A stretch of DNA of 64,000 nucleotides from CAVRXT01 sp049644285. Lineage in GTDB: Bacteria > Acidobacteriota > Terriglobia > Acidiferrales > UBA7541. Shown here piece after piece: positions 43,815-53,250 of this stretch (its first letter is position 1; the number at the start of each line of letters is the position of its first letter). The notes beneath the pieces were generated by a model. That model saw only the letters and a list, made by a program, of their open reading frames with translations. It had not been told where the DNA came from and searched no databases. Location of the stretch: positions 22,139 through 86,138 of the forward strand of contig JBARRP010000243.1 of assembly GCA_049644285.1 (NCBI GenBank), written 5' to 3'. The position numbers and the translations under genes are program-made.

Positions 43815-44774
43815 TCAGCTTTCGGCCGCTTCGGCGCGCGCCTGGGAGATTTTGTCCAGCGTGCTCTGCAAGCTGGCCGAGTCCTCGACGTTGATGCTGT
43901 GCACCGATCGGTCGATCTGCCGCAGCAGGCCGCTCAGGACTCGCCCGGGCCCGACCTCCACGAAGGTCGTCACTCCGCTCTCGATCATCTCGCGCACCGA
44001 ATCGAGCCAGCGGACCGGCAAGCACACTTGGCGGATCAACGCTTCGCGCCCTTCCTCACCGGTTGAGATCGATTCGGCGTCTGCATTCGTAATCAGCGGA
44101 AAACGCAGGGGCCCAAAGGCAGCGGCGCGAAGATCTTTTTCGAGCCGCAGTTGCGCCGGCATCATCAGCTCGCAGTGAAACGGCGCCGACACTGGCAGGA
44201 TCACCGCGCGTTTCGCGCCGCTCTGCGACGCAATTTCGACAGCGCGCTTGACCGCTGTCGCCTTCCCAGAAATCACCGTTTGTTCCGGCGAATTCAAATT
44301 GGCCGGCGCGACAACCTCCCCGTTCGCGGCCTTCTTGCAGATTTCGATGACTTCCGCCGGAGCGAGCCCCAAGACCGCCGCCATTGCTCCTTCACCAGTC
44401 GGCACCGCTTCCTGCATATAGCGGCCGCGCTGGCGAACCAACTTCACCGCCGTAGCGAATTCGAGCGAACCCGCCGCGACCAGCGCCGAGTATTCACCGA
44501 GGCTGTGGCCGGCAACGAAGTCCGGCACGATACCGCGCTCCTCAAGAGCCCGGTATGCCGCAACCGAAACGCTGAGAATCGAAGGCTGGGTATTCTCGGT
44601 TTGCCTCAAATCTTCTTCGGATCCCTCGAAACACATCTTGGAGATGGAAAATCCGAGCACGGCATCGGCCTGCTCGAACACAGCCCGCGCGACCGGAAAC
44701 TGCTCCGCAAGGTCGCGGCCCATGCCGGGGTATTGTGACGCTTGACCAGGAAACAAGAATGCGAGTTTGCCCAT
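43815..44774 (-). CDS. fabD: Malonyl-CoA:ACP transacylase
   Basis: Loads malonyl onto ACP. The 319-residue protein starts LAFLFPGQASQYPGMG, has the nucleophile motif FVAGHSLGEYSALVAAG and the His of APFHCELM. ATG 44774 gives MGKLAFLFPGQ, the family start; the frame upstream is a shadow. It sits in the operon plsX-fabD-fabG. Confidence 0.95.
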   Translation of the reverse strand: MGKLAFLFPGQASQYPGMGRDLAEQFPVARAVFEQADAVLGFSISKMCFEGSEEDLRQTENTQPSILSVSVAAYRALEERGIVPDFVAGHSLGEYSALVAAGSLEFATAVKLVRQRGRYMQEAVPTGEGAMAAVLGLAPAEVIEICKKAANGEVVAPANLNSPEQTVISGKATAVKRAVEIASQSGAKRAVILPVSAPFHCELMMPAQLRLEKDLRAAAFGPLRFPLITNADAESISTGEEGREALIRQVCLPVRWLDSVREMIESGVTTFVEVGPGRVLSGLLRQIDRSVHSINVEDSASLQSTLDKISQARAEAAES

Positions 44775-44800
44775 GGGAGTGGTCCGATTGACGCGATTCC

Positions 44801-45814
44801 TCAGCCGCGCGAGGCCAATGCAACGGCGGAAAGCTCCTGCTCGATTTTCTCGTTCACCTTCGACCGGCACAACCCAGCCGCCACTCGAATGGCATTCTTG
44901 ATCGCCTTGGCATCGGACCGGCCGTGGCCAATGACGGTGATTCCCCGGACTCCGAGCAGCGGCGCGCCGCCCGACTCAGAATAGTCAATCTTCTTGCGGA
45001 ATTCCTGGAGGGCTTTTCTCGCGAGCACGTAGCCGACTTGCGAGCTCAAGCTGCTCTGGAGCGCTTTTTTCAGCAGTCCGCCAATGTGCTCGACCAAGCC
45101 CTCGCTGATTTTCAGAGCGATATTGCCAATGAAGCCGTCGCATACGATGACGTCCACGTCCCCCGCAAAGACATCGCGGCCCTCGACATTCCCAGTGAAA
45201 TTGAGCGAGGTGTGTTTCAGAAGTTCGAATGCATCGCGGGTCAACTCGTTGCCCTTCATTTCTTCTTCGCCGATTGAAAGCAGGGCCACCCGCGGCTTGC
45301 GCGTGCCGAAAATTGTGCGATAGTAGATTTCGCCCATCACCGCAAACTGCTCAATCTGTTCCGGCTTCGAGTCCACGTTCGCGCCAACATCCAGGATGAC
45401 CGACATGGAACCCTTGGACGTTGGAAAGGGAGCCGCGAGAGCCGGGCGATCCACCGAGGGAAGCGTGCCAAGCACGAACCGGGCAATGGTCATCACCGCG
45501 CCAGTGTTTCCGGCGCTGACCAGACCGTCCGCCTGTCCATTCTTGACGAGCTTCGCGGCCACGTGGACGGAGCTATCGCGCTTCTTGCGGAACGCTTGCG
45601 AAGGTGAGTCGCGCATGGTGATCACTTCGCTGGCCGCCGCGATTTCAATCGGCAAGCCACGATGACGATGCCGGGCTAACTCCTGCCGCACAGTGGCTTC
45701 GATGCCCACCAATAGCATCCGTACGTCAAGTTCGCGAGCCGCGAGGACAGCGCCTTCGACTTCGGCGCGCGGCGCATGGTCTCCCCCCATGGCATCGAGA
45801 GCGATGGTGGTCAT
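44801..45814 (-). CDS. plsX: Phosphate acyltransferase PlsX
   Basis: Converts acyl-ACP to acyl phosphate for phospholipid synthesis. The 337 residues begin TIALDAMGGDHAPRAEVEGA and include GLVSAGNTGAVMTIARFVLG and VIVCDGFIGNIALKISEG, standard PlsX motifs. It follows rpmF and precedes fabD on the minus strand, the common rpmF-plsX-fab order. Confidence 0.95.
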   Translation of the reverse strand: MTTIALDAMGGDHAPRAEVEGAVLAARELDVRMLLVGIEATVRQELARHRHRGLPIEIAAASEVITMRDSPSQAFRKKRDSSVHVAAKLVKNGQADGLVSAGNTGAVMTIARFVLGTLPSVDRPALAAPFPTSKGSMSVILDVGANVDSKPEQIEQFAVMGEIYYRTIFGTRKPRVALLSIGEEEMKGNELTRDAFELLKHTSLNFTGNVEGRDVFAGDVDVIVCDGFIGNIALKISEGLVEHIGGLLKKALQSSLSSQVGYVLARKALQEFRKKIDYSESGGAPLLGVRGITVIGHGRSDAKAIKNAIRVAAGLCRSKVNEKIEQELSAVALASRG

Positions 45815-45858
45815 TTGTGCACCCGCTCGGGCAGGTAGGACAGGGAAACTTAGGCCGA

Positions 45859-46038
45859 TCAGGCCGTCGTGTCAATCACTTCGCGCCCCTTGTAGTAGCC
45901 GCAGTGGGGGCAGGCCCGGTGTGGCAGTTTCTGTTCGTGGCAATTAGGACATTCGGAAAGCGAAGGCGCGGTGAGATGATCGTGCGCCCGACGCTTGTTT
46001 TTGCGGGCCTTCGAATGACGTCTTTTCGGATTGGGCAT
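45859..46038 (-). CDS. rpmF: 50S ribosomal protein L32
   Basis: A 59-residue ribosomal protein. It begins MPNPKRRHSKARKNKRRAHD and has the zinc ribbon ECPNCHEQKLPHRACPHCGY. It lies between yceD and plsX, the conserved arrangement. ATG is at the complement of 46036-46038 and TGA at 45859-45861. Confidence 0.96.
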   Translation of the reverse strand: MPNPKRRHSKARKNKRRAHDHLTAPSLSECPNCHEQKLPHRACPHCGYYKGREVIDTTA

Positions 46039-46103
46039 TGAGACTCCTCAGCAAGGGGCGACAGGGGTTTCCCGGCCCGAAATAGAACATACAGTCTAAC
46101 TGG

Positions 46104-46637
46104 TTATTGTTTTTTGAACCAGTCCTGCTTGAGGCGGGCTAGAGGAGCGAGCCGCGGGTCGGCCGAGTGGGTTTCGCATCTGCATTCGTCGTGGTTCAGG
46201 TTGACGCCGCACTGCGGGCAAAGGCCCCGGCAATCGCTGCGGCATATCACCTTCATTGGCAGCGCGAGATTGACCTGCTCGGCCAAGACGTCAGCGAGGA
46301 ACAAGCCGTCGCCTTCGAAAAACCCTATCTCGGTGTCATCCACGTTCAGATGAACTTCGTCCTCGCTGGGAAGCGTAGTCGTGGGACGGTAGAAGAGGTC
46401 GAAGTCCTTGCTGATCTCTTCAACGACCGTGTCGAGACAACGCGCACACACAAGCTCAAGCCGCGTATGCAAGGTCCCGTGGATGCGGATCTGCCCATCG
46501 ACCAGCTCCGCCGTTGCGCGCACTTCCAGGGGCTCCACCTGCCGGAATTCACTGGAGTGAAAATCGAGCGAGCCGGGGACATAGCTCTTCCGAATGCGCG
46601 TCTTATGAAGGGCGAGTTCGTGTACATCAATAAACAT
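46104..46637 (-). CDS. YceD/DUF177-family protein
   Basis: A 177-residue protein of the DUF177 family, which in other bacteria and plastids is tied to 23S rRNA accumulation and usually precedes rpmF. Cys pairs in ELVCARCLDTVVEE and in ICRSDCRGLCPQCGVNLNHD are characteristic; the second looks metal-binding. It starts the rpmF-plsX-fab operon here. Beyond this family assignment its role is unresolved. Confidence 0.88.
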   Translation of the reverse strand: MFIDVHELALHKTRIRKSYVPGSLDFHSSEFRQVEPLEVRATAELVDGQIRIHGTLHTRLELVCARCLDTVVEEISKDFDLFYRPTTTLPSEDEVHLNVDDTEIGFFEGDGLFLADVLAEQVNLALPMKVICRSDCRGLCPQCGVNLNHDECRCETHSADPRLAPLARLKQDWFKKQ

Positions 46638-46886
46638 AAGGCTTTTCCGCGCGTGTTGAAATGAAACGCCATTATAAGACTCGCCGAGATCATGTCAAGG
46701 AAAGGCACTTGGCCGCGAAATATTGATGACACCAATCGGGCACGTGCCTGTCTCGATTTGAGATGCATCTAAGACGCTGCAGATATCCAGGGTCTACCGC
46801 CTGCTCCGGCTCTGAGGAGTCTCGGGTGAGCCCTCGGACTGACGGAATTCGGCCTCGGGTGACAGATTTTGCCTTCTAGCGTCTTC

Positions 46887-48035
46887 CTACGAACGGGCGC
46901 GGGCCGCAGCCGTACCGAGGTGCTCGTGATGCTGGCGAAGAAGGAAATTGTCGGTCATCCCGGCGATGTAATCGCACACGACGCGATGGACCGGCTCGCG
47001 TTCCGCTTCTTCCGCGTAGTATTCCGGCATTCGATCGGGATGTTCCAGATAGAACAGGAAGAGCTTATCGAGGGCCTGGACTGAGCGGTTGCGCTCCTCG
47101 GCGATGGTCACGTCCGAGTAGAGATGGCTGTAAAGAAACTGTTTCAAAGAGGCGTTGTGCCATGCCGTTTCGCGGGAGAAGGCAACGAGGCGGGCGGGGA
47201 TTCGCCGCACATCATCGACGCTGGAGACTCTGCTCTCCTGAGCCCGCTTCCGCGTATTCTCGATCAGGTCCGTGGCAAGATGGTCGAAAACGCGTTTCAG
47301 TGCCTCGTTGAACTTCAGCTTCAGTCGGCCCCGGGGATGGCGCCGATCCACGTCCGCGTAGATTTCACCGAAAAGCGGCACTTCACGGCGCAACGCGTCC
47401 AAGTCAAGCAGGCGGGCTTCGAAGCCGTCGTCGAGGTCTGCGGTGTTATAGGCGATCTCATCGACCAGATCGATGAGCTGGGACTCGAGTGGGGGGCGGA
47501 GATCGAGAAGATATTCCGCCAGTTCGGGGAATTCGGCCGCGGAATAATCCCGAGAATGCTTGATGATGCCCTCGCGAACTTCGAAGGTGAGATTGAGTCC
47601 CGGGAAATCCAGATAGCGCTGTTCGAAGTGCTCGACAATTCGCAGTGCATGCAAATTGTGGTCAAATCGCCCGCCATTCTCGCGCATGCGCAGGTCAAGT
47701 TGATGCTCGCCCGCATGCCCGAACGGGGGATGGCCGATGTCGTGAACCAAAGCGAGCGCCTCCGCGAGATCGGAGTTGAGTCCCAGCGCGCCGGAAACCG
47801 TCCGAGCGATCTGCGCGACTTCGAGCGTGTGCGTCAGCCGGTTGCGAAAATGATCGGAGAAACGCGTAGTGAAAACCTGCGTCTTCGCCTCCAGCCTGCG
47901 AAAGGCGCGGGAATGGATCACACGATCGCGGTCACGGGCATAGTCGTTCCTGTAGGGATGCGGCACCTCCGGATACCGCCGGCCGCGGGTCCGGCCCACA
48001 TCCATGCCATAAACAGCGAGCCCCATAACTATCAT
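46887..48035 (-). CDS. Deoxyguanosine triphosphate triphosphohydrolase-like protein
   Basis: An HD-domain dNTPase of 382 residues. The opening includes DRDRVIHSRAFRRLEAKTQV, and the HD motif is RLTHTLEVAQIARTV with VHDIGHPPFGHAGE supplying further metal ligands. The mid-protein HSRDYSAAEFPELAEYLLDL and IDLVDEIAYNTADLDDGFEA are family segments. It cleaves dNTPs to deoxynucleosides and triphosphate in studied members. It lies 71 bases downstream of the YfgM-like gene on the same strand. The start is ambiguous among three close Met codons. Confidence 0.9.
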   Translation of the reverse strand: MIVMGLAVYGMDVGRTRGRRYPEVPHPYRNDYARDRDRVIHSRAFRRLEAKTQVFTTRFSDHFRNRLTHTLEVAQIARTVSGALGLNSDLAEALALVHDIGHPPFGHAGEHQLDLRMRENGGRFDHNLHALRIVEHFEQRYLDFPGLNLTFEVREGIIKHSRDYSAAEFPELAEYLLDLRPPLESQLIDLVDEIAYNTADLDDGFEARLLDLDALRREVPLFGEIYADVDRRHPRGRLKLKFNEALKRVFDHLATDLIENTRKRAQESRVSSVDDVRRIPARLVAFSRETAWHNASLKQFLYSHLYSDVTIAEERNRSVQALDKLFLFYLEHPDRMPEYYAEEAEREPVHRVVCDYIAGMTDNFLLRQHHEHLGTAAARARS

Positions 48036-48106
48036 TTTAGTTCGGATTGGAGCCTTTGATCAGGTTTTGTGGAGAGCAAGCGGGTTCCTTTCTGGAGAGC
48101 AATGAC

Positions 48107-48850
48107 TCAGGGTTTGATGAGTTCCACCCTAAGACTTGCCGGTAGCAACGCGAGCTCCTGGTCAGCCTGCTCGGAGATTGCCGTGTCAGGATATTCCGAC
48201 TTGATCTGGTTGTAGAGCTTGGCGGCTTCGGCGGGATTCGACTGGCGGTAATGCTCGGCCAGCGCCAGCATGACCAGCGGTTTCGGAACGAGCGCGGTGG
48301 GCTTCGAGATCAAATCCTGGTATAACCTAACGGCGTCCGCTGCTTTCCCGGTGCGATCGTAAATCTGGGCCAGCTCAAACTTCGCCATCGCCGCAAAATC
48401 CTGGACGCCGCTCCCGGAAATCCCTTCGAGCCATTTCCGAGCATCGTCATCGCGGCCCAGATGTTCGAGACTCAGCGCGGCATAGTAGTGAGCGAGCTGC
48501 CCGGGACGCGTTCGTGGATAAGCCATCGCGACTTCGCTGAATTTCTTCGCGGCGTCCTGCCACTTGTTTTTTTCATCCACGTAGGTCGTCTCGCCGGGCT
48601 CGGCAGGCTCGCCGGGAGTGCGGATGCGCGACTGAAAAATCTTCATCGCATCATCGAATGCCGCCGCCGCTTTCACCGTCTGGCGTTCGGTATAAAACTT
48701 CCAGCCAAAAACGGCCAGAGCCACCAGCACCGCCGCAAAGAGAATGTAGGCAACGAGACCCTGGTGCGTCAAAACCTCTTCGACGCCGTGCGCCAAGGTC
48801 TCGCGAACTTGGTCTTTCTTGAGTTCCTTGCGGGAGATATGCTGAGCCAC
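48107..48850 (-). CDS. YfgM/CpoB-like membrane-anchored TPR protein
   Basis: A 247-residue protein: a charged N-terminus (SRKELKKDQVRETLAHG), one membrane helix (LVAYILFAAVLVALAVFGW), then TPR-like repeats (KFSEVAMAYPRTRPGQLAHY, AAMAKFELAQIYDRTGKAAD, VMLALAEHYRQSNPAEAAKL). Similar proteins act as ancillary SecYEG or envelope chaperone subunits. GTG 48850 is chosen because GGAG lies five bases upstream; an open frame upstream has non-native composition. It precedes the dGTPase gene on the minus strand. Confidence 0.82.
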   Translation of the reverse strand: MAQHISRKELKKDQVRETLAHGVEEVLTHQGLVAYILFAAVLVALAVFGWKFYTERQTVKAAAAFDDAMKIFQSRIRTPGEPAEPGETTYVDEKNKWQDAAKKFSEVAMAYPRTRPGQLAHYYAALSLEHLGRDDDARKWLEGISGSGVQDFAAMAKFELAQIYDRTGKAADAVRLYQDLISKPTALVPKPLVMLALAEHYRQSNPAEAAKLYNQIKSEYPDTAISEQADQELALLPASLRVELIKP

Positions 48851-49075
48851 AGCGACTCCGCAGCCACAAAAACCAAAGCATGATGGTATCACAATGCCGG
48901 CGCATCCCGCGCTCTGCCGCCGACGGCGGATTGCCCGCTCAGGCGAAATTCCCATCGAGAGGATGAAAGGGTGGGAAACCAGAAACGCGTCGACGCGTTC
49001 ACGTCACGGGGACGCCTCGTCGCGCGAAAGGAAGAGACCCTGTTCCAAGTCACCGAGCAGGGCCCGGAGCTGGTC

Positions 49076-49282
49076 TTAGACCTTGGTGACGTTTTCGGCC
49101 TGGAAGCCCTTGGGCCCCTGACGGACCTCGAACTCCACGAGCTGGCCTTCGTTCAACGATTTATACCCATCCATCTGGATCGCCGAGAAGTGAACGAAAA
49201 CATCTTCACCCGACTGGCGCTGAATGAACCCATAGCCCTTCGAAGCGTTAAACCACTTCACCACACCTTGTTCTCTAGCCAA
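49076..49282 (-). CDS. Cold-shock domain protein
   Basis: A 68-residue single-domain RNA chaperone with RNP1 KGYGFIQR and RNP2 VFVHF, plus KWFNASKGYG at the start. CSPs bind single-stranded RNA/DNA and melt structure. No symbol is given because paralogues cannot be told apart by sequence here. It has about 200 bases upstream free of genes, suitable for a regulatory leader, but I see no defined cold-box. Confidence 0.93.
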   Translation of the reverse strand: MAREQGVVKWFNASKGYGFIQRQSGEDVFVHFSAIQMDGYKSLNEGQLVEFEVRQGPKGFQAENVTKV

Positions 49283-49487
49283 CTTTTCTACTCCTCTTTC
49301 GGGTTGCGTTTCGCTTCGGTGCTTGTAACGCCAGTCGGTCGCACAGAAGAACCCGCAGCGGGCGGGGTTGCTTGCACTCCCACGGGATCACAAGACCGCT
49401 TTAGCGGGCAGATTCTTGCACAAACTCGAAAGGCTGTCCAGAGTTTGGAGGCCTGGATTCTTCACCGAGACACGAAGACACGGTGCT

Positions 49488-49832
49488 TCAGTGGAAGCTC
49501 GAGATCGCAGCCCGCTCGTCGGAGTGAACGTCAAAAACGGTATACAGCTTGGTGATTTGGAGCAAGTCGTGAACTTTTTTGGTGAGATGGAGCAGCTTCA
49601 ATTCACCGCCCGCGTTGCGGGTCGTAGTGAAGCCGCTGACCAGTTCGCCGATTCCGGAGCTGTCGATGTAATCCACGTCGGCGAGGTTGAGGACGATTTT
49701 GTTGTGGCCATTCGCGAGAAGATCTCGGAGCATCTCCCGCAACGCCGCGCTGCCCTCCCCGAGCGTGATGCGCCCGCTCATATCCACGACGGCGACGCCA
49801 CCCGCTTCGCGACACGTGCCCTGGAGCTTCAT
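49488..49832 (-). CDS. STAS-domain anti-sigma-factor antagonist
   Basis: A 114-residue STAS protein. The phosphorylatable Ser region is VDYIDSSGIGELV, and GGVAVVDMSGRITLGEGSAA is the first strand. Such proteins counter RsbW-type kinases when unphosphorylated. The RsbW-like gene lies immediately upstream (52 bases), supporting a switch pair. No sigma-B type factor is in the window. Confidence 0.88.
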   Translation of the reverse strand: MKLQGTCREAGGVAVVDMSGRITLGEGSAALREMLRDLLANGHNKIVLNLADVDYIDSSGIGELVSGFTTTRNAGGELKLLHLTKKVHDLLQITKLYTVFDVHSDERAAISSFH

Positions 49833-49884
49833 GGGATTACGTCTCCTTCCCCTGCGCTGCCGGCGGATTCCCCCTGCAGGGAGG

Positions 49885-50331
49885 TTACGTGGGCAATCGC
49901 TTGGCCATAACCAGTTCGGCGCCGCCGTTCGGTCCGCGCTGGATCGTAAACTCGTCCATAAACGCGCGGATCAGAAACAGCCCTCGTCCCGAGGTTCGCA
50001 GCAGATTTTCCTCGGCCAGTGGATCGGGAACCTCCAAAGGATCAAATCCGGACCCCTCATCAAGGACGCGGATGACGAGGTTATCGCCGACCAGTTCGAC
50101 CTTCAACAGCACCTTCCGGCTGCGGTCGCCTTTATTGCCGTAATTGTAGGCGTTGATGACGGCCTCGCGCACCGACATGCCGACCTTATGGCAGTCCTCA
50201 TCGTTAAAACCGGCCGCTCCCGCGACACGCATGACGATGCTCTCGGCGAGGTCCACGCTATCGAGCAGCGTCTCCAGCTTCACCTCAATGCGTTTGGTTT
50301 CAGGCGCCATCCAGGCAGTTAAGATATCCAT
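49885..50331 (-). CDS. RsbW-like serine kinase/anti-sigma factor
   Basis: A 148-residue HATPase (GHKL) protein. The N box reads VGMSVREAVINAYNYGNKGD and the G1 region VLDEGSGFDPLEVPDP, with a late SGRGLFLIRAFMDEF. Members phosphorylate STAS antagonists and bind sigma factors. ATG 50331 gives MDILTAWMAPETK; an upstream in-frame start adds 14 residues. It precedes the STAS gene. The trehalose synthase gene upstream suggests a stress role, by context only. Confidence 0.85.
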   Translation of the reverse strand: MDILTAWMAPETKRIEVKLETLLDSVDLAESIVMRVAGAAGFNDEDCHKVGMSVREAVINAYNYGNKGDRSRKVLLKVELVGDNLVIRVLDEGSGFDPLEVPDPLAEENLLRTSGRGLFLIRAFMDEFTIQRGPNGGAELVMAKRLPT

Positions 50332-50522
50332 TGTGAAAAGAGCGTTGTATGGGTAGCACACCACCTCGGTCAAGTCAATCGGCGCGGAGGCCGGTAAAGA
50401 TCAGCGTCTCGCTTGACATAGTTCTTGTTTCAGTGAATGTCCTCGAGGCGGTCTGGGAGGGTCACCAAGTCGGCGATTGCATCGGGGGGCTTGCGGGATT
50501 CTGCCCAAGGCGGGATGGAATG

Positions 50523-52793
50523 TCACCGCTCCGGCACCGGCTGCGGCTCTTCCAATCGAATTTCCGCCAATTCCAACAGGAGCTCCGCCGCCCAGCGATA
50601 AACGTTGTGTTCTTTCACCACTCGACGCATTTGCTGCATTCTAACCATCCTTTCCTCGAGTGGCATTTCCAGAGCCAATTGGATGGCGTCGGCTACCTGT
50701 TCGACATCATAGGGGTTGACAATGAGGGCGTCCCGGAGTTCCCGGGCAGCCCCGGTGAAGCGGCTCAGGATTAAAACCCCATCGTCATCGTCACGAGCTG
50801 CCACGAATTCTTTGGCCACCAAGTTCATCCCGTCGTGCAAGGAGGTCACCAAGCAGACCGAGGCGGCCTTATAAAGCGGTTCGATCTCCTGGTGGCTGTG
50901 ATGTTTGTTAAGAAAGAGTATCGGTTTCCATCTTTTCGTCTGGAAGCGCGCATTGATTCGATCCGCTTCGTCTTGCACTTCGCGGAGAAACTCCTGGTAA
51001 CGCTTGATTCTCGTTCGGCTGGGAGCGCCGACCTGCACAAATGTGAAATGCCCTCGATACGACTGGTTTTTTTCAAGAAAACGTTCCACGCCCCGGAACC
51101 GCTCGCCAATTCCTTTGGTGTAGTCCAAGCGATCCACTCCGATTCCGAGAAACTCGGCTTCCACTCCCAACTTCTTGCTCAACTCGCCGCGTTCGCGCAC
51201 TGATAGGCTTTCATTAGGCACTTCCCCGGCCGATTCCGGATAAGCGACGCTGATGGGATGAGGTCGCACGACGGTCATGTGATCGCGCCGATTTACCGCG
51301 AAGCGGTCCCAGTCAATCCGGGACTCAAGCGCGCGGTCGATCGTTTCCAGGAAGTTATTGCAGTGGGCCTGAACGTGAAAACTCACCAAGTCGGCGCCCA
51401 GAATTCCATCCAGCACTTCCCGCTGCCACGGACAAATTCCGAATGCTTCCGGATTGGGCCACGGGATGTGCCAGAAAATAGCTACGCGCGCGTCCGGCCG
51501 CCTCTCCTTGATGTATCTGGGAAGCAGGGCGAAATGATAGTCCTGAATGAGGACGATCGGTTCCTGAGCACCCTCCATCTCCTCAAGCAAGGCCTCGCAG
51601 AATCGGGAGTTCGCTTCCTGGTACTGCTCCCAATCATCCGCCCGAAAGATCGGTCTGGTATGAGCAATATGACAAAGTGGCCAGAGCCCTTCGTTGGCAA
51701 AGCCAAAGTAATAACCTTCCAGGGCCTTTTCGCTAAGCCAGACGCGGCGAAGCGTGTACTGCGGATGGTCGGGCGGCACTCGGACGCGGTCGTGCTCATC
51801 GACTGCCTCGCGATCTCGATCGCCCGAACCATAAGCGATCCAGGTACCGTCGCAAGCGCGCAGGATCGGTTCAAGCGCCGTGACCAGCCCACTGGCGGGC
51901 ACAACAACCTGCGTTTCTTTTCCCCGGCTGACGTGTTCGTACGGCTCGCGATTCGAGACCACGAAGAGTGGGCGACCGTTGAGCTTGCTTTGCATGCCAA
52001 CGCGCAAGCGCTCCGCTGTCCACAACGATTCTCCCGTCTGGCGCAGACGGGCCTCCTCCTCTGCCGAGGCGCGGGCTTCGGCCAAGCTCCGCGCGAGATT
52101 GACCACCTCCTCGGAAAACGGCTTGAAGAAATCGTCATCCGGTATTTTGGGACGCGGCGCGACCTTGCCAATGCGCAGATCTTTCAACCACTTCGCCGTT
52201 CGAGCGATGGGCATGACGATCGTCCAGCGGATGATCAGAACCGTGATCGACACGATCAGCAGCACCTGGATGATCACGTGCCATAAGGTCTCGCGCCAGA
52301 TCCGAGCGCTTTGAGCCTCGATGTAGCTCGCATCATGGAAAATGGCCAGAGCGCCGACCATCTTGGACTCGCGATACAGCGGCAGATAATAGACGTGCAT
52401 CGTGGTCCCGCCCAGCGACTGAAATTCGGCAAATCCCTGGTCATGGCCAGTGATGTGGGCCATCGAAACGGGAGGAGGATCGAAATGCAGGATGAGGTTC
52501 GAGCTTTCAGCCAGGATTTCGCCCTTGTCGTTATAAATGGCCACACCGGCCAGCCGCTGGCGGTTTCCGAAACGCTCAACGATCCGCTGCAATTGGTTGT
52601 GGGCGCCGCCTCGCGCGAGAAGGGGCTCCACAATTTCCTGAAGACTCTCTGCCAGAATCTCCGCGCGCCGTTGCAAATCTTCTCGCAAGGCGCGTTTCTC
52701 CGCGCGTACCTGTGCCCGGGCAACGAAGAACGTTACCAGCGTGATGCCCAAGATCAGCGCTGAAACCAAGCGCCAGCGAAGACTGATTCTCAT
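50523..52793 (-). CDS. Membrane-tethered trehalose-6-phosphate synthase with N-terminal sensor
   Basis: A 756-residue fusion. Membrane helix 1 lies at about residues 7-25 (VSALILGITLVTFFVARAQ); residues 26-165 form an extracytoplasmic sensor-like domain; helix 2 is near 168-190 (VIIQVLLIVSITVLIIR); a HAMP-like linker and coiled coil follow (PIARTAKWLKDLRIGK, then RSLAEARASAEEEARLRQTG). From about 285 the GT20 domain begins (PLFVVSNREPYEHV) with DRLDYTKGIGERFRGVERFL and DGMNLVAKEFVAARDDDDGV; Arg and Lys of the sugar-phosphate site are present. It makes trehalose-6-phosphate from UDP- (or ADP-) glucose and glucose-6-phosphate. No otsB is nearby. The sensor could gate activity; that is inference. 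Confidence 0.9.
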   Translation of the reverse strand: MRISLRWRLVSALILGITLVTFFVARAQVRAEKRALREDLQRRAEILAESLQEIVEPLLARGGAHNQLQRIVERFGNRQRLAGVAIYNDKGEILAESSNLILHFDPPPVSMAHITGHDQGFAEFQSLGGTTMHVYYLPLYRESKMVGALAIFHDASYIEAQSARIWRETLWHVIIQVLLIVSITVLIIRWTIVMPIARTAKWLKDLRIGKVAPRPKIPDDDFFKPFSEEVVNLARSLAEARASAEEEARLRQTGESLWTAERLRVGMQSKLNGRPLFVVSNREPYEHVSRGKETQVVVPASGLVTALEPILRACDGTWIAYGSGDRDREAVDEHDRVRVPPDHPQYTLRRVWLSEKALEGYYFGFANEGLWPLCHIAHTRPIFRADDWEQYQEANSRFCEALLEEMEGAQEPIVLIQDYHFALLPRYIKERRPDARVAIFWHIPWPNPEAFGICPWQREVLDGILGADLVSFHVQAHCNNFLETIDRALESRIDWDRFAVNRRDHMTVVRPHPISVAYPESAGEVPNESLSVRERGELSKKLGVEAEFLGIGVDRLDYTKGIGERFRGVERFLEKNQSYRGHFTFVQVGAPSRTRIKRYQEFLREVQDEADRINARFQTKRWKPILFLNKHHSHQEIEPLYKAASVCLVTSLHDGMNLVAKEFVAARDDDDGVLILSRFTGAARELRDALIVNPYDVEQVADAIQLALEMPLEERMVRMQQMRRVVKEHNVYRWAAELLLELAEIRLEEPQPVPER

Positions 52794-52911
52794 TCGAAGA
52801 GCCTTCCCAAGAAATCCGCCCCCGGCAGCGGTCCGACAAATTGGCAGGTTCTAACCCACTGGGGGAAGCCGCGTCGTGCGGCCCTCCCATCTCCTCGGTC
52901 GGCCGCGAGGA

Positions 52912-53250
52912 TCAGGCGACCGATTCGATCGACTGGACGCGGATCATGTTGTTTGCCATATCCAGCGTTCCAGTCACCTTCACTTTCTTGCCGGCGAACT
53001 TTGCGGCCTTTTGCTGGTCGTCCAACTCATAGGGCGCGCTAGTCGCGTCATCCTGGAGGACGAGTTTATCACCGCTCTTGACAATCTTTCCAGTAAACGT
53101 CTTGGTCGCACGGTCCTGTTCTGGGGGCTGCGCGCTACGCCGCTGCGACTGTGCAGCACCGGTGACGCCTGCCTCCTGCAGACTCGAATGCGTCGGCGCA
53201 AGACCGAAGAGGAAAACTAGCGCGACGAGTGAAAATGCGTGCCGTCTCAT
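52912..53250 (-). CDS. Small exported DUF5818 protein
   Basis: A 112-residue protein with signal peptide (AFSLVALVFLFGLAPTH). The mature part contains FTGKIVKSGDKLVLQDDATS then YELDDQQKAAKFAGKKVKVT and GTLDMANNMIRVQSIE, an OB-like repeat pattern seen in acidobacterial DUF5818 proteins. Function unknown. GAGGTGGGGA precedes ATG 53250. It is followed by the trehalose synthase gene. Confidence 0.75.
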   Translation of the reverse strand: MRRHAFSLVALVFLFGLAPTHSSLQEAGVTGAAQSQRRSAQPPEQDRATKTFTGKIVKSGDKLVLQDDATSAPYELDDQQKAAKFAGKKVKVTGTLDMANNMIRVQSIESVA

